Source: Phycomyces blakesleeanus NRRL 1555(-) (lineage: Eukaryota; Mucoromycota; Mucoromycetes; Mucorales; Phycomycetaceae). From it: a stretch of 64,000 bases of DNA. Location of the stretch: NCBI RefSeq assembly GCF_001638985.1, contig NW_017265149.1:925619-989618 (forward strand), read 5' to 3'. The translations under genes and the position numbers were made by a program. Each line of letters starts with the position of its first letter. Positions within the stretch are counted from its first letter, which is position 1. Of the stretch, positions 26,215 through 37,656 are shown piece by piece. The notes beneath the pieces were generated by a model that saw nothing but the letters and a program-made list of their open reading frames with translations, ran no database searches and was not told the origin of the DNA.

Positions 26215-27411
26215 ATGCCTATCCCCATGTACAGCGAAATGAATGATTACGATGACCATCAATATTGGGACCAGGATTTATATCACGAAGATGAATATTA
26301 TCCTCCTGTGACGCATTCCAGGGAAGGCTATTACTCGCCTCCTCACAGTTATTACGATCCTCGAGATAATGTACGATATCCTACAAGACGTACACATGAA
26401 TCGGACTTAAATACTCGAAGAGAGCCAGCATTTCTTAGATATAGTCGAGTTACTCGGTCAAAAGAAGAATATCCTAGAGTCCAAAGAACAAGAGCTCAAG
26501 ATGCATATCCTCAAAGAAAATATGAATCTGGATCCTTTCAAAACTATAGAGATTATTATCCATCGGACTACAGAGACCCCATGCCCAGAAAATACACGCA
26601 TAATGAGCCTTATTATGAAAGCGACGGAGAAGAAAACGACGTACTTGATGAATGTCACATTCTGGCAGAAGAAAATGCACTTCGTAATGAACAAGCATCG
26701 TCTTTGTATAGATCTCCTGTGTCTTCACTCCCTTTCATTCACGAGGGATCACAAATTGCTTTTCAAGAGCCTGGTACTCAAGAATCTGCTTCGAAAGACG
26801 TACCTCAGCAACAACAACAGCAACAGCATGAAAAAGAAGGGAAACAAGACATACAATTTTCCGGGCATCATGATGAACAAATCCCTCAAAAAAAATCTCG
26901 CTGGACTTTTCCTACGCTATTCCGTCGACTGGTATTTACCAATCCTGAAAAGGTCCCAAAGTCTCCAGTTAGTATACGAACAGTGATATCCAAGAGGCCA
27001 ACAGGCCAGGTTATCGACTATAGTGAGCAGCAGAATATTATTGAACAATTGAATCAACCTCTGGCGGAATTACCTTGTCCAGAGCCTCAACTCACACAGT
27101 TGACACACCTCAAGGATATTTGGGTATTCCGTTCGTTACCAACAGGAGAAAACATGCCAGTGTGGACAGGATTTGATTATGCCAATCAATCTTTGCTGAC
27201 AGAGCACTCGCAAGATCCTCAAGGAGTAGAAATCACAGATTCACATATTAGTCAGGGACAATTACCAGTGTTGGTACTCCCTCATCGCTCTCTAGGCTAT
27301 TACGCTGTTAATGCAACAGGCGACACAATTGCCACTATTGAGGTTACATGTCTACCTAACACTAGAAATGTCCAATTTGTATATCGTCAGACGACTCCAC
27401 TCAGCAACTAA
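26215..27411 (+). CDS. Hypothetical protein, disordered N-terminus with C-terminal globular domain
   Basis: 398 aa in a single exon, unusual in this intron-rich window. Residues 1-150 are rich in Tyr, Asp, Arg and Pro (repeated YYxP/DYY-like segments) and probably disordered. A short polyglutamine tract lies near residue 200 (seven Q). A basic patch KKSRWTFPTLFRRL lies near residues 225-240. The last 110 residues look folded: IWVFRSLPTGENMPVWTGFD, QLPVLVLPHRSLGYYAVNAT and VQFVYRQTTPLSN. I recognise no named family. It may be lineage-specific. No signal peptide or membrane segment. Confidence 0.8.
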   Translation: MPIPMYSEMNDYDDHQYWDQDLYHEDEYYPPVTHSREGYYSPPHSYYDPRDNVRYPTRRTHESDLNTRREPAFLRYSRVTRSKEEYPRVQRTRAQDAYPQRKYESGSFQNYRDYYPSDYRDPMPRKYTHNEPYYESDGEENDVLDECHILAEENALRNEQASSLYRSPVSSLPFIHEGSQIAFQEPGTQESASKDVPQQQQQQQHEKEGKQDIQFSGHHDEQIPQKKSRWTFPTLFRRLVFTNPEKVPKSPVSIRTVISKRPTGQVIDYSEQQNIIEQLNQPLAELPCPEPQLTQLTHLKDIWVFRSLPTGENMPVWTGFDYANQSLLTEHSQDPQGVEITDSHISQGQLPVLVLPHRSLGYYAVNATGDTIATIEVTCLPNTRNVQFVYRQTTPLSN

Positions 27412-27449
27412 TATGTGAACCAAGATTTCAACAGAAGCAACAATCATAC

Positions 27450-27480
<31 letters not shown>

Positions 27481-27580
27481 TAATAATAACAACAATACTA
27501 AGCATCATCCTCATTAAAGCCGCCCTTAAATTTTTGACCAAAAAAAAAGTTACAAGTCCGTTTGTTTGTTAATATACAGA

Positions 27581-28608
27581 ATGTCAACTTTACCTCCATT
27601 GTCATTATTAGCATTGAATGTGAAGAATCTGTTTGATGATGGCAGGGTACCTTAATCATATAGTTTTACTGCCTTTTATAGTTGACGGCTGTTTTCTTTT
27701 TTAGTTCAAAGAAGCCTTAGAATGGTTACCGATCAGTGAGCATGCACATGTGAATCGGTTCAGATTTGATGCAGACAAACACCGTGCTTTAGGTAGCTTA
27801 TTGCTTCGACGTTACTTCTTTTCCAAGTTTCTCGGCGTACCCTGGAAGGAGCTATGTTTTGATCGTCGTCCAGGAAGTAAACCTACGTTGGTAAGCTTTT
27901 TATAGATAAAGCAAAGAAATGACTTATACGTTTAATAGAAAATAGGAAATGACACTTGGGTAGATTACAATACATCGCATGAGGGAGAGTGGGTGGTGTT
28001 TGTGGCTACCAGTAGACCGGGTCTGGTAGTCGGTATCGATTGCGTTCGGATCGATATTCCGCTACATACAGACATTCCTCAATTTTTGAGATCTTTTCAA
28101 TCGCAGGTAGTATCCCAATGAACTTCGAATCGTTTTTCTTTCCTAAAATTATGCCTTCGTCTTTCTCAAGCTTTCAACCGAGGAAATTGAATGGATATTT
28201 TATACCAATGAGGAGAACAATATGCTAAAGAGATTCTATGAGTTATGGGGGTGTAAGGAGAGTTATGTCAAGGCAATTGGAGTAGGACTCCAACGGGACC
28301 TTGATACATTGAGTTTCAAAAACAAGACGGAGAAAGAGGTTTGGGTGCAACACAGTTTACCAACCATTCGACAACTCATTCTTTGATAGGCTTGGATAGT
28401 CATGCAAGAAGATAATTGGGGATACCATCTTTCAGACCTCGATAATGATACAATAGTTGTCGTGTGTTCAGGGTATCCTGATAAACGACCTCTAGATCAC
28501 GACATTTTAGCCTTTTGTGCAACAACTCGACCATTAGGAGCAACCTACCATCAGCAAGCACCCTTTGAGTTGGTGCGATGGGAGGCACTCTCAAACTATC
28601 TTCATTAA
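27581..28608 (+). CDS. 4'-phosphopantetheinyl transferase (Lys5/AASDHPPT type)
   Basis: Transfers the phosphopantetheine arm of CoA to carrier-protein serines (alpha-aminoadipate reductase in fungal lysine synthesis, and fatty-acid or polyketide carriers). Exons 27581-27646, 27705-27890, 27939-28106, 28171-28338 and 28390-28608 give about 268 aa. The Sfp-type motifs are visible: a basic/aromatic first motif with RALGSLLLRRYF, the NTSHEGEW motif, the metal-binding aspartate in VVGIDCVRI, and the WGCKESYVKAIGVGL motif (W..KES..KA.G). The last intron has an unusual GTTTGG donor. Without it the frame ends a few codons later and loses the conserved C-terminal 'W..LDNDTIVVVC' strand. The start is the first in-frame ATG. 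Confidence 0.9.
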
Positions 28609-28859
28609 CATAGTGCTTCTTCCTGGCTCATCACGTGTGTACTCTGGCAACAAGCCAATTTTCAATAGATTTCTATTTATTTCATTTATCATTTTGACTT
28701 AATTATTATTTTATACAAGTATTGTTGACAGACCCACACTAGTTGCTCTTTTACTTTTCTCCTTACAAAAAATAGTCTTGAGATTCTGTCTCACATAATT
28801 CTCTGTCGTTTCCAATTTATTTTTTGTATAAAAAATAAAAAATAAAAATAAATTTCCTC

Positions 28860-29903
28860 ATGGGATGCTGTGCCTCACGTTCTGCTGATGACCCTAGTAC
28901 TGCTACAAAAGGTTGACTGTCTCAACAATATATATATATAAGAAAACAGGGGAAAAAACCAAAAGAAAGACCGTATAGGGCTAATTTGACAAATAACAGG
29001 AAAACCTTTTAAAAGGGCCCAGCTTACTTGGGTAGCGGAAGAGCCCATTACCCGCACTCAGCTAGATAGACAACGAACTGCATTTTGGGAGACTGCACCA
29101 AGCTACGAGGTACCAGCAACATTTTGTCTCTGGACTGCATTACCATTTCAACCGAGCCAAATTAACCATTTAAGAAAATAAAAATAGGGTAGAAGAGAGA
29201 TCTGGCAAGCACTCCAAGCAGCCTGCACAACTCCGGATCTTCATCTCGCTCGTTCAATTCTCGATGCAGCAAATGTCACATTACCAACTGGAAATCCCGC
29301 TGAAGGATGCTTTGATGGTAAATATTGTGCTCCTAAATATACAGCAACAGAAACGATTTATCTTACCATTAATTTTTGACAACAGAGCTGGGTAATCGCT
29401 ATGAGATTCCTCTTTACTGCATTGTAAATCCTTCGAATCTAGTGCCTGAAGATAACTCAGTACATGAAGATGAGAGTGAAACAGCACAGATGATCACTCC
29501 AGTATCACCTCCTATTATACACACTACTACAAACTCGTCTTCTAGTCTTTCAATTCGTCACTCGGTCGAGAAGAAATCTAATTCACCAATAGATACCAGC
29601 CATCCTATCATTATCCGACTATCAACAGCCAAAGACCTTCACCTGGATATACATTACCAAAAGGAGACAGTCGGGTCTTTGAAGGTGCGCATCTTTGAAC
29701 ACCCCGAGGCCAACATAACCCCAAAAACACACACGCTTCGATTGATCTACCTTGGCCGTATCTTGCAGGACAACATGACCATTGAATGTGAAGACGCAGA
29801 GGCATCACAAACTAAGCTTGAAAACACCTTTGCAAAACCCCATACTGTACGTGTGGGAAAGGCTGGGGTTATTCAAGCCTTGGTAGCCAAGAAAGACAAC
29901 TAG
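28860..29903 (+). CDS. UBTD-type ubiquitin domain-containing protein
   Basis: Exons 28860-28911, 29000-29109, 29188-29317 and 29386-29903, about 269 aa. The N-terminus MGCCASRS is a consensus N-myristoylation and palmitoylation signal, so membrane attachment is likely. Next comes the UBTD/DC-UbP N-terminal domain with RTQLDRQRTAFWETAPSYEG, RREIWQALQAA, DANVTLPTG and YDELGNRYEIPLYC-like motifs. A Ser/Thr-rich linker follows, then a C-terminal ubiquitin-like domain (KVRIFEHP..., LRLIYLGRILQDN). In animals UBTD proteins bind E2 enzymes of the UBE2D type; that partner is inferred here. The first intron has a non-standard GTTGAC donor. The C-terminus lacks the di-glycine of processed ubiquitin. 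Confidence 0.88.
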
Positions 29904-30297
29904 TATCTTGTTTGTTTCTTTTACTCTTATAGACATCATCCACATTCTCAGAAGAAGAAGAAAAAATATATAGCAAAGTAATAATAGTCAAATCCCATTT
30001 CCATTGAGTCTCTATACAAATATGAATACTGTTTTCCCTTATTATTCAGAAAAATAGAAAGAGAAATCAATCTGTTGATAAATACTCGATCCGATGGCTT
30101 AAAATATATTAATGAAGATCACTTCAATTATTATAGTAGTAAAGAGAACAAGCGATTGAAAGAGAGAGAGAATACCTATTACGTCATTTGGATAATACAT
30201 GTTCAACAACACAGCATTATGATACAAGCAAAAAATAATAATAATTATAATAAAATATGGATTGTAAAAAAAATCAAACTTCTTTTGATTAATCAAT
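29904..30297. other. UBTD-NDC80 intergenic region
   Basis: 394 bp AT-rich spacer with the UBTD 3' end and the NDC80 promoter. Nothing else recognised. Confidence 0.4.
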
Positions 30298-32931
30298 ATG
30301 AGTCAACAACCTATTATACATAAAAATCTCGATAAGGTCGCCAGAAGATTCACTATTGCTCACGCAGAATCATCCAATGGAAGAATACCTAATTCCCCAT
30401 CGAAACGATCCATTCCTACCGTCAATGAAACCAACAAGATCCATAGATCATCAGCTGACAAGAGACTTTTTGATCAAGATCTACATGAATCTTTGGGTCC
30501 ACAACGTGTAATTAACCAAGACATGCCCCCACCAATATCTACCAGAAGAACAACCATCACGACGTTACCCGTAGGGTAGGTACTTGATCACCTATATACA
30601 TATAAATACTGATCAGTCCATTACTTCCAGTCAAAGCAAAGTATCCGATCCAACCCAGGAATTTTTTCATGAAAGTATCCTTGCTTTTAATAATGGTGCA
30701 CAAGGATTTGTCCAAAAGTTACACATCGATCCGCGTCCTATCAAAGATACCGAGTTCCAGCGTAAAGAACTTAAAACAATTATTGATTACCTGGCCAAGA
30801 CAAATTATAAAGACAAAGTAACAACCAAGACGCTACGTGAACTAAATAATAAGAACTTCCAGAATATCTTTAAATGGCTGTACTATCGTATCGAGCCGAG
30901 ATATGTCTACAGTCAACCGATTTTTGAAGAAGAGGCCATTAGTTTACTAAAAGCATTAGGGTATTGTAACATTCGAGTTTGCAACTAGATCTATTCTCAT
31001 TTTTTTTCGTAAATTAGATACCCACTAGTAGAATCTATCAATCAAAAGGAGCTCCTTTCAATTGGTGCACGTCATTACTTGCCAGTAATATGGGCCATAT
31101 TACTGTGGATGGTTGAGCTTTGTGAGGTATATAACGCTGTCAATTAAGAGTAGATAATCCAGAAATAACAAAGGTATGACAACAGGTTTATGACATGGAT
31201 CAGGAAGAAGAATTTCCTTCGACAAAATCTGATATAGTCTCTAATCCGATGGACCCAGAGTTGCTACAAAACATATTTTATGATTATTCCGTCCACAGTT
31301 ACAACCTGTTTATGGGTGGAAAAGATGATACTTCAGAAGCAGACAGTCAACTACAGGAGTGCTTTGGTAAGATGTACATTTTAATGTGCTCTTTATTTTC
31401 TAGATATTAATATGTGCAAACCTTTAGATCTACTTGAGAGACTCACTGGAGAGAAAGAAGAGATTACTAGCGTGCAGCTCAGGCAGCTAGAAGAAGAAGT
31501 CTATGAACTTAAAGAGGATGAAGTAATGTATCCAATTCCAAGTTATTGTTTCAGCCACTGGATTTTCTTTTATAACAACCATGGTTTAACAGGATCCTCT
31601 TTCAAGACTTCAAGCGATCCAAGATAAATTGAAAAGAGAATTGCAAAGGCACGAAGATTTCCAAATTACGCAAGAAAAAAAGATTGAGAAATACGAAGAG
31701 CTTATGTCTTCATCTGAAGATAATAAGGCTAGCATAGGTAAGAATAGTGATTATTTCAGTTAAATTATTTGTATTTTTTTTTCAATGGATCTTTATTGAT
31801 TGATTTATTTTATTTTCATGCATATATTTAGAAAGAGAGCTGGAGGACAGACGGATTAAGCGAGACGACCTGATAAGACAAATAAAGGCACAGAATGTGT
31901 CCGAAGAACGTGTCGCCCAACTTGCACAAGAGCGTCTCACTTTGGAGAGTGATTATGGTATTACCCACGCAAAACTTTTGGATATTCAGAAGAAGGAGTT
32001 TGAAGCATCCCAATCGGTAGAAAGTGAAAAGGCAGGAGTAAGTATTTATTGAAGGGTGATATTTCTGACTTTGCTAACCAAATATTACGGATGTTGGTCA
32101 TATAAAAGGTCAGTATGGCTATTTCAGAATATAATGATCTCGCTACCATGGCTTGGTTAATCCCTTCCGATGCTGCTTATGCAAACGGGGAGAATTTTCG
32201 AATTGAACTCTATCTCGAAGGAGAAACTATGGAAAGCATATTATCACAAAGCCTGGAGTCTGATATAAAGGTAAGAAACCATCATTATATATTTCTGTTA
32301 TCGCCAAACTTTTTATTCTTATACCTGTTATTCATAGCCTCGACTCTTGGACCTTAAAAACGAATTAGATGATACACTTTTGATGTATAAAGAAAAATTG
32401 GGTCATCTCAATCATGAGTTGAACGAGAAATACAATGAATCGGAAGAAATAAGAGAAGATATCAAGAAGCAAGAGGAGATATATTCCAAAAAGAAGCTAG
32501 AATATGAGATAGCCAAGAAGGCAAGTTATAAAACAAAATCACACTAAAAAAATCTCATGTGTTTACTATAGGATTCAAAAGAAAAAATCTCGCGCCTAAA
32601 TCAGGATGTAGAAGAGCGTGAAAAGACGATCAAAGCCATCCGGACAAATGCTTTATCTGAGCTTACCGAAGCGAAACAAAAGCACAGTCAGCTTTGTTTA
32701 GAGTAAGTGTTAATATTAAAACTTACCCATGGAGATTCGTTGGTGTATGATATACTTGCACATAGTTTGGAAGCGATGACAATACAGCACTCAAACGAAG
32801 AGGAAAGAGCAAGGCATGCTTTAAGCTTAGCCTGGAGCAATTATAAGGATCTGGCTAGCCATTTGGACAAAAGCATTGAGGAGTATACAGAAAAAGCTCA
32901 GAAGCACAGCAATACTATGCGCAATTTATAG
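30298..32931 (+). CDS. NDC80: Kinetochore protein Ndc80/Hec1
   Basis: Subunit of the Ndc80 complex that attaches kinetochores to spindle microtubules. Eleven exons (30298-30575, 30631-30960, 31018-31126, 31186-31366, 31404-31522, 31593-31737, 31832-32037, 32109-32270, 32338-32520, 32572-32702, 32766-32931) give about 669 aa. There is a basic Ser/Thr-rich N-terminal tail (about 1-100). The calponin-homology domain contains FQRKELKTIIDYLAKTNYKD, FQNIFKWLYYRIEPRY and LKALGYP...SIGARHYLPVIWAILLW. A long coiled coil follows (about 290-660). The intron after 32520 needs a GC donor (AAG|GCAAGT). The 3' end converges on an F-box-like gene on the other strand. Confidence 0.95.
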
Positions 32932-33276
32932 GACGTTAAAGGCGATATAAGTATAATTATTAGCGCAGAAAAAAAATGATCAAATGGAAAAGATCAAATC
33001 TATTCCATTTACTTAATCATAACCTCAGAATGTAAGCTTTGTACCAGCCAAATTTGTATATATAAAAAATAAGTACATGCAGACCTTTTAGATATAATAC
33101 AAGATTAAGATAGTCTACTGCATTTACCACATTATCCAGACGTTTGTACAATCCAACAATTTATATCATTCTTAAAAATGTCAATATTCATTTATTTATT
33201 TTTACTAAAAGAAAAAGAAAGGAAAAGAAAAGCTATACTTGAAAACATCTTCAAATATTTGATATTTGTTTTTTCT
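32932..33276. other. Convergent spacer NDC80 / F-box-like gene
   Basis: 345 bp of AT-rich DNA containing the 3' ends of two convergent genes. No further feature seen. Confidence 0.5.
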
Positions 33277-34026
33277 TTAATAAGAACTTGCATGTTGAAA
33301 CAGGTTACCGAACAGTTCAATATTGCATCGCAACACATCTTCTGTGAACCTTCGGTTGTCCTTCGTAGGTCGATCCCACGCCATCAAAGTATAGCCTTGA
33401 TTTTCTGCTATAAGCTTAAAGGGTCTAGCCTTTGGTAGTTGGACAAAATGACAATTCCAACATTTGCTTCCACAGATAGTGGAATGAGGAGGCTTGTGAG
33501 TCAGTAAGCGCATATTATTACCCTTGAAAAAACTTGGTGATGACTTCCAGAGCCAAACAGAAAAGGAGTTCTGGTACGCAAACTTGCAGAGGTTATCCAC
33601 AAATACGTGATATTCACAGGACATTAATGGAACACTCTTGTCATATATCGTGTTGTTGTAACGAGACCATCTACGGGTTTTCTTGTAGACACGAGCTTCA
33701 TTTGCAACTAAGAATGATTCATGTTTGTCTGTCTGAAGGCGCTCAATTGTCCAATCAAGGTGGAGAAGTGTCCAATCATGAGTAGTGTAAATGGCAATAG
33801 GCACTGGCTCCGTTTGATGTAGAATGCGATTAAGCACACGGAACATCTTCAGGCGATGAAACATGGGATGTTGTGAAACATAATAATTCAGCTGAGTGTT
33901 TGTTTGCAACAGAGCATGTATACAGTATGAGTTGTGCTGGGGTTTTCGGGTAAGAGTACTGTACAACTCGAGTTCATTGTCAAGACATGTGTCAACAATA
34001 CGCAGGATGAGTTCAAGCGGTAACAT
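33277..34026 (-). CDS. Hypothetical protein with F-box-like N-terminus
   Basis: 249 aa, single exon. The N-terminus MLPLELILRIVDTCLDNELE resembles an F-box ('LP.EL...I'), which would suggest an adaptor of an SCF ubiquitin ligase, but the motif is short and degenerate. The rest is rich in His, Tyr, Trp and Cys (for example STICGSKCWNCHFVQLPKAR) and matches no family I know. It sits 110 bp from the 3' end of PUF60 on the same strand. It is a real ORF by length and composition; the function is unknown. Confidence 0.65.
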   Translation of the reverse strand: MLPLELILRIVDTCLDNELELYSTLTRKPQHNSYCIHALLQTNTQLNYYVSQHPMFHRLKMFRVLNRILHQTEPVPIAIYTTHDWTLLHLDWTIERLQTDKHESFLVANEARVYKKTRRWSRYNNTIYDKSVPLMSCEYHVFVDNLCKFAYQNSFSVWLWKSSPSFFKGNNMRLLTHKPPHSTICGSKCWNCHFVQLPKARPFKLIAENQGYTLMAWDRPTKDNRRFTEDVLRCNIELFGNLFQHASSY

Positions 34027-34135
34027 AAGAGAGAGAGAGAGAAGAGAGAAAGAAAAAAAAAGACAAAAAAAAAGAAAAAAAAAAGTAAAGAGAGAAGAAA
34101 TAGTCCTTTGTGTTTTTTATTCCTTTTATGATTTA

Positions 34136-36279
34136 TCAGAGGCCATACTTTTCCACAGCAGCCTTTGATAGCAAGGTGGCCTTGAGTTGTCTACCACCGA
34201 ACCATCGACCTTCGAGAATATTAAACGCCTTGTTGGTGGCTAAAAGAAGAAAGAAAAAGAAAAAGAAAAGATAAGACGTTTACAACGCAATTACATGTAC
34301 AAGTACAAGTACAAGTCGGACACAAAAGATGGTGGGATCTTTCTTTTTTTTTTTCTTTCTTACCTTGTGCAGATCCAAATTCAACAAATATCTTAACATC
34401 GCCATCTCCGGTTTCTCTTCCAGTTTCCTTGCCGCCCAAGCCCTCTATGCTGCTTTCATCAGACGTGACCTGCACTTTGACACTTCGAACCAAGCCGTAT
34501 TTGCTGCACTCTTCAGAGAATTCTTCGCCAAGACTGTCGTCGACCTCAGAAGCCTTGACTGCATTTTGGACCAGTAGTATCGTAGTCATCTGATAATATG
34601 GTTAGCTCTTATTCTGTATATATGCTTGGGATAGCTTACCTCTTCTCTGCTGGCTGCAAGTTTCTGCATGATAGCATATCTCTGCCGCGAGTTGATGCTA
34701 ATGTTTTCTTCTTTATCCACCGACTCTACCACACTACCCTGAGCATTCACTTGTTCTTGAACCATATTTGATATGGTAGACAAGTGAACTACTTCTATTA
34801 TGTGAGTACCCGCCAAAGAAAAAAAAACAAAGAAAAAAACAAAGAAGAAGAAAAAAGAAGAAGAAAAAAAGAGAGAAGACAATTATAAATCACCTTCAGG
34901 TCTTGGCTTCAATATCAAGGGAACTTCGACTTTCTTGTTTAGACCCAGGCTTTGTATGTTTGCATTCACCTTACTCATAACATCATCTTCAGTAGCAGTA
35001 GTTTTTTTTACGGGTAAAAGATCTAAAGCTTTCATCCCTTCACCTAATGGACCACCAACAATGCATGGACCAACACGTAAAGGTTGCCCACCCATCTCAA
35101 AGTTGTTCATGGCTTCCATTGCTGCCTCTGCTGCAGAAGCCTCTTCAAATTCGATAAAGCTGTGACTTGTTTAGACATACATGTGTTTACCAACAAGACG
35201 TATATATTGGCATGACTTACCCGTAACCTCTGTGGTTTCGTGTAGAAATATCTGGCTAATAAATTGAGAGTATTATTTTTGTTCCATTAAGACATTTATA
35301 TATGTAACAAAGACATATATTTATATATCGAAAAAAAATGTTAATTTTCAAAAAAAAATAATGAATGATCTCACCATCAAAACGCATGCTCGTAGTTTTC
35401 CAAAAGCCTCAAAGATGCTTTCCATATTTTCTTGAGTGATCAATTGATTCACGTTAGCAATATAGAATCTACCAGGTGGTGGCAGAGGCTTGGCGACTGC
35501 TGCAGCCGCAGCAAAGTTATTGGGTCTTCCCACTTTGAGCTGTCTAATCTTTGGTTGGATCAGTCATGACTTTGAGGCCAGGGGGAAGATGGTGTCGGAT
35601 TACCTCCCACCCAGATCAGCACCGTGCATCATCTTCACTGCTAGAGACGCGGCTTCTGGGGTGTCGAACTCAACAAAGCAGAAACCCTTGTGGCGCATTG
35701 TAGTGTAATCTATTGAAAGACTAATGTTTTTGACAATCCCAAACTGACCAAATACTGCTTTGAGATGAGCATCGTTCAGATCAAAGTGAATACTTCCAAC
35801 ATAGATGCGCGACAATACAGTCAATGTACGCACATCAACCCCAGAAGCAACGTGAGGCTGAAAATGGAGGGAGAGAAGGATGTCGTCGGGCTTCTCGGAT
35901 CGGGTCTAGAGAATAATTTAGCATCCACAAGAGATGCTTAAAATGCTTACGGCCGGCTTCCATCCCCGTGCATAGGCTTGCGCCTGGGATAGCTGTTCTG
36001 CTTGAGCAGGCGACAGGTTCGGGAGTGAAAAGTCAAGCAACGGTCTTCGATCTATATTTTATAGTTAGCAAAGGTTTACTTTTTTTTAAATTTTTATTTA
36101 TTTATATTTATTTATATTTGATTGGGGGTTACGTGGTAAATCTCTTTACCTCCATCGTCAGGACGTGATCGCTTAGCAGTTGAGTGCGGTGAGGTCTCCA
36201 ACTGCCGTTTGTTGCGTCTATTTTCTGTACTGTGAGGACTTTGTGGATCGACTTTTTTCATAGCTGGAGATTCTGTCAT
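34136..36279 (-). CDS. Poly(U)-binding splicing factor PUF60 / Half-pint orthologue
   Basis: RNA-binding protein that acts with U2AF at 3' splice sites. Nine exons (36150-36279, 35951-36051, 35604-35905, 35375-35543, 35221-35255, 34894-35159, 34640-34794, 34364-34589, 34136-34239) give about 495 aa. RRM1 has RNP2 IYVGSI and RNP1 KGFCFVEF. RRM2 has RNP2 FYIANV and RNP1 HRGYGFIEFE, followed by GGQPLRVGPCIVGGP. The linker contains SRQRYAIMQKLAASR, as in PUF60. The C-terminal RRM is of UHM type (TILLVQNAV, VKIFVEFGSAQ, GRWFGGRQLKA). PUF60 is absent from budding yeast. The exon 35221-35255 is only 35 nt. A CACGTG and an ACGTCA lie 75-95 bp upstream of the start. Confidence 0.93.
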
Positions 36280-36353
36280 GGATTTTTTTTTAAAAAAAAA
36301 GCAAAGAACTAGAAGAGACCCGCATGTGTCGTCCTGGTTTGGTTTCTTACAGT

Positions 36354-36374
36354 CACGTGATTTTCTCTACGTCA
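36354..36374 (-). promoter_or_regulatory. E-box and CRE-like sites upstream of PUF60
   Basis: CACGTG at 36354-36359 and ACGTCA at 36369-36374 (TGACGT on the minus strand), 75-95 bp upstream of the PUF60 ATG. The same pair of motifs occurs in the APE1-MFAP1 promoter. Candidate bHLH and bZIP sites; not tested. Confidence 0.4.
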
Positions 36375-36528
36375 GACACTACGTCCCAGATAAGCTCGGG
36401 TGTACGGAGATTAAAATTATGCATACTCCATTATAATTAAAAAAGGATCTATGATTTATTGATGCATGCATAGAAAAATTACAAAGAATACAAGAAGGAA
36501 AGAGAAAGAGAAAGATAATATAAATAAC

Positions 36529-37656
36529 TTATTCTGTCATTTTCACATCTTTTAAAACAAGTACAAGAGGAACATGATCACTTGCGCCCCATGCTTCATG
36601 GCGAATATCACAGGAAACCACCTTGTCAAGCAGATCAGGTGTGATAACAAAGTAATCAAGACGCCAGCCTAGCAACTTGTCGCGGCATGCAAATCGATAC
36701 GAGTAATAAGTATAATGACCCTTTGTATCGGGATGTAAATGGCGCCAGGTATCAATAAGCCCAGGAATATTATCGCTGGAAGGAGCCAATACTTTTGAAA
36801 AGTCGGTACGCTCCTCAATTGTGAAACCAGCAGATCTGAAATGTGGATCCAAAGATAATATTTATAAACAAACCACTTTTGGATATCCATGGCTATAAAC
36901 TAATTAGAGCTACCTTTCATTAGTCTTTGGGCGCGCAAGATCGTCGGCTGTGTGAGCAACATTCAAATCACTGTATATTTAAAGACACAGAAGAAGAAGA
37001 ATAAAATAATCCATCATTCGTTTGTTAAATTCGGTTATGTAGTTATGATTGAGCACTTACCCACACCAGATGACAGATTTATTGTCTTTTTGCAATGCCC
37101 TGATATGCTTTTCCATGTAAGAGTTGAAAACTCGGCGTTCGTCTAGAGACTTAAGTTTGTCGCCTGCATTAAGTACATAGCATGCTATAATAACAAATGA
37201 AGGGAACGATGCTGTGATAACACGTCCACGAGACTTGTCCTCATATCCAGGAAGTCCGTATGTAACAGACAGAGGCTTGTACTTTGAGAAAATTGCAGTT
37301 CCTCCGTAGCCTTTTTTGTCTTCATATGACCAATAACGATACTTATAGACCTTGTCGTTGACAGCAGTGGACACAGGGGAGTTTACTTTGGTCTCCTGCA
37401 AGCACAAGATATCTGCATCTTCGGCATCAACATATTTGTTGAATCCTTTTTTGATGCTTGCATTCAAACTTGCGACGTTATAAGAGGAGATCTTGATAGT
37501 GCCCTCGGGTTTTTCGGGAAAATCAAAGTTTTCTGGAAATACTTTGTTATTTGGCAGGGAAGTATCAATGGGTCCAGTAGAGGTCTTCTGTGCTTTAGTT
37601 TTTGGAGAGCCTGTGGCGCTTTCGTCGATTGTCGAAGAATTCCTCTTGACACCCAT
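36529..37656 (-). CDS. AP endonuclease, APE1/ExoIII family
   Basis: Cleaves DNA 5' to abasic sites in base-excision repair. Exons 37061-37656, 36914-36970 and 36529-36835 give 319 aa (human APE1 is 318). All active-site motifs are visible: SYNVASLNA, LCLQETK, YGGTAIFSK, GRVITASF, WCGDLNVAHT, DTWRHLHPDTKGHYTYYSYR, GWRLDYFVI and GASDHVPLVL. The family's Y-V-P-N-A-G loop reads YVLNAG here. The start at 37656 gives a short basic tail (MGVKRNSS...KTKAQK), typical of a nuclear form. The frame stays open upstream to another ATG at 37887, which would add 77 residues. Confidence 0.95.
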
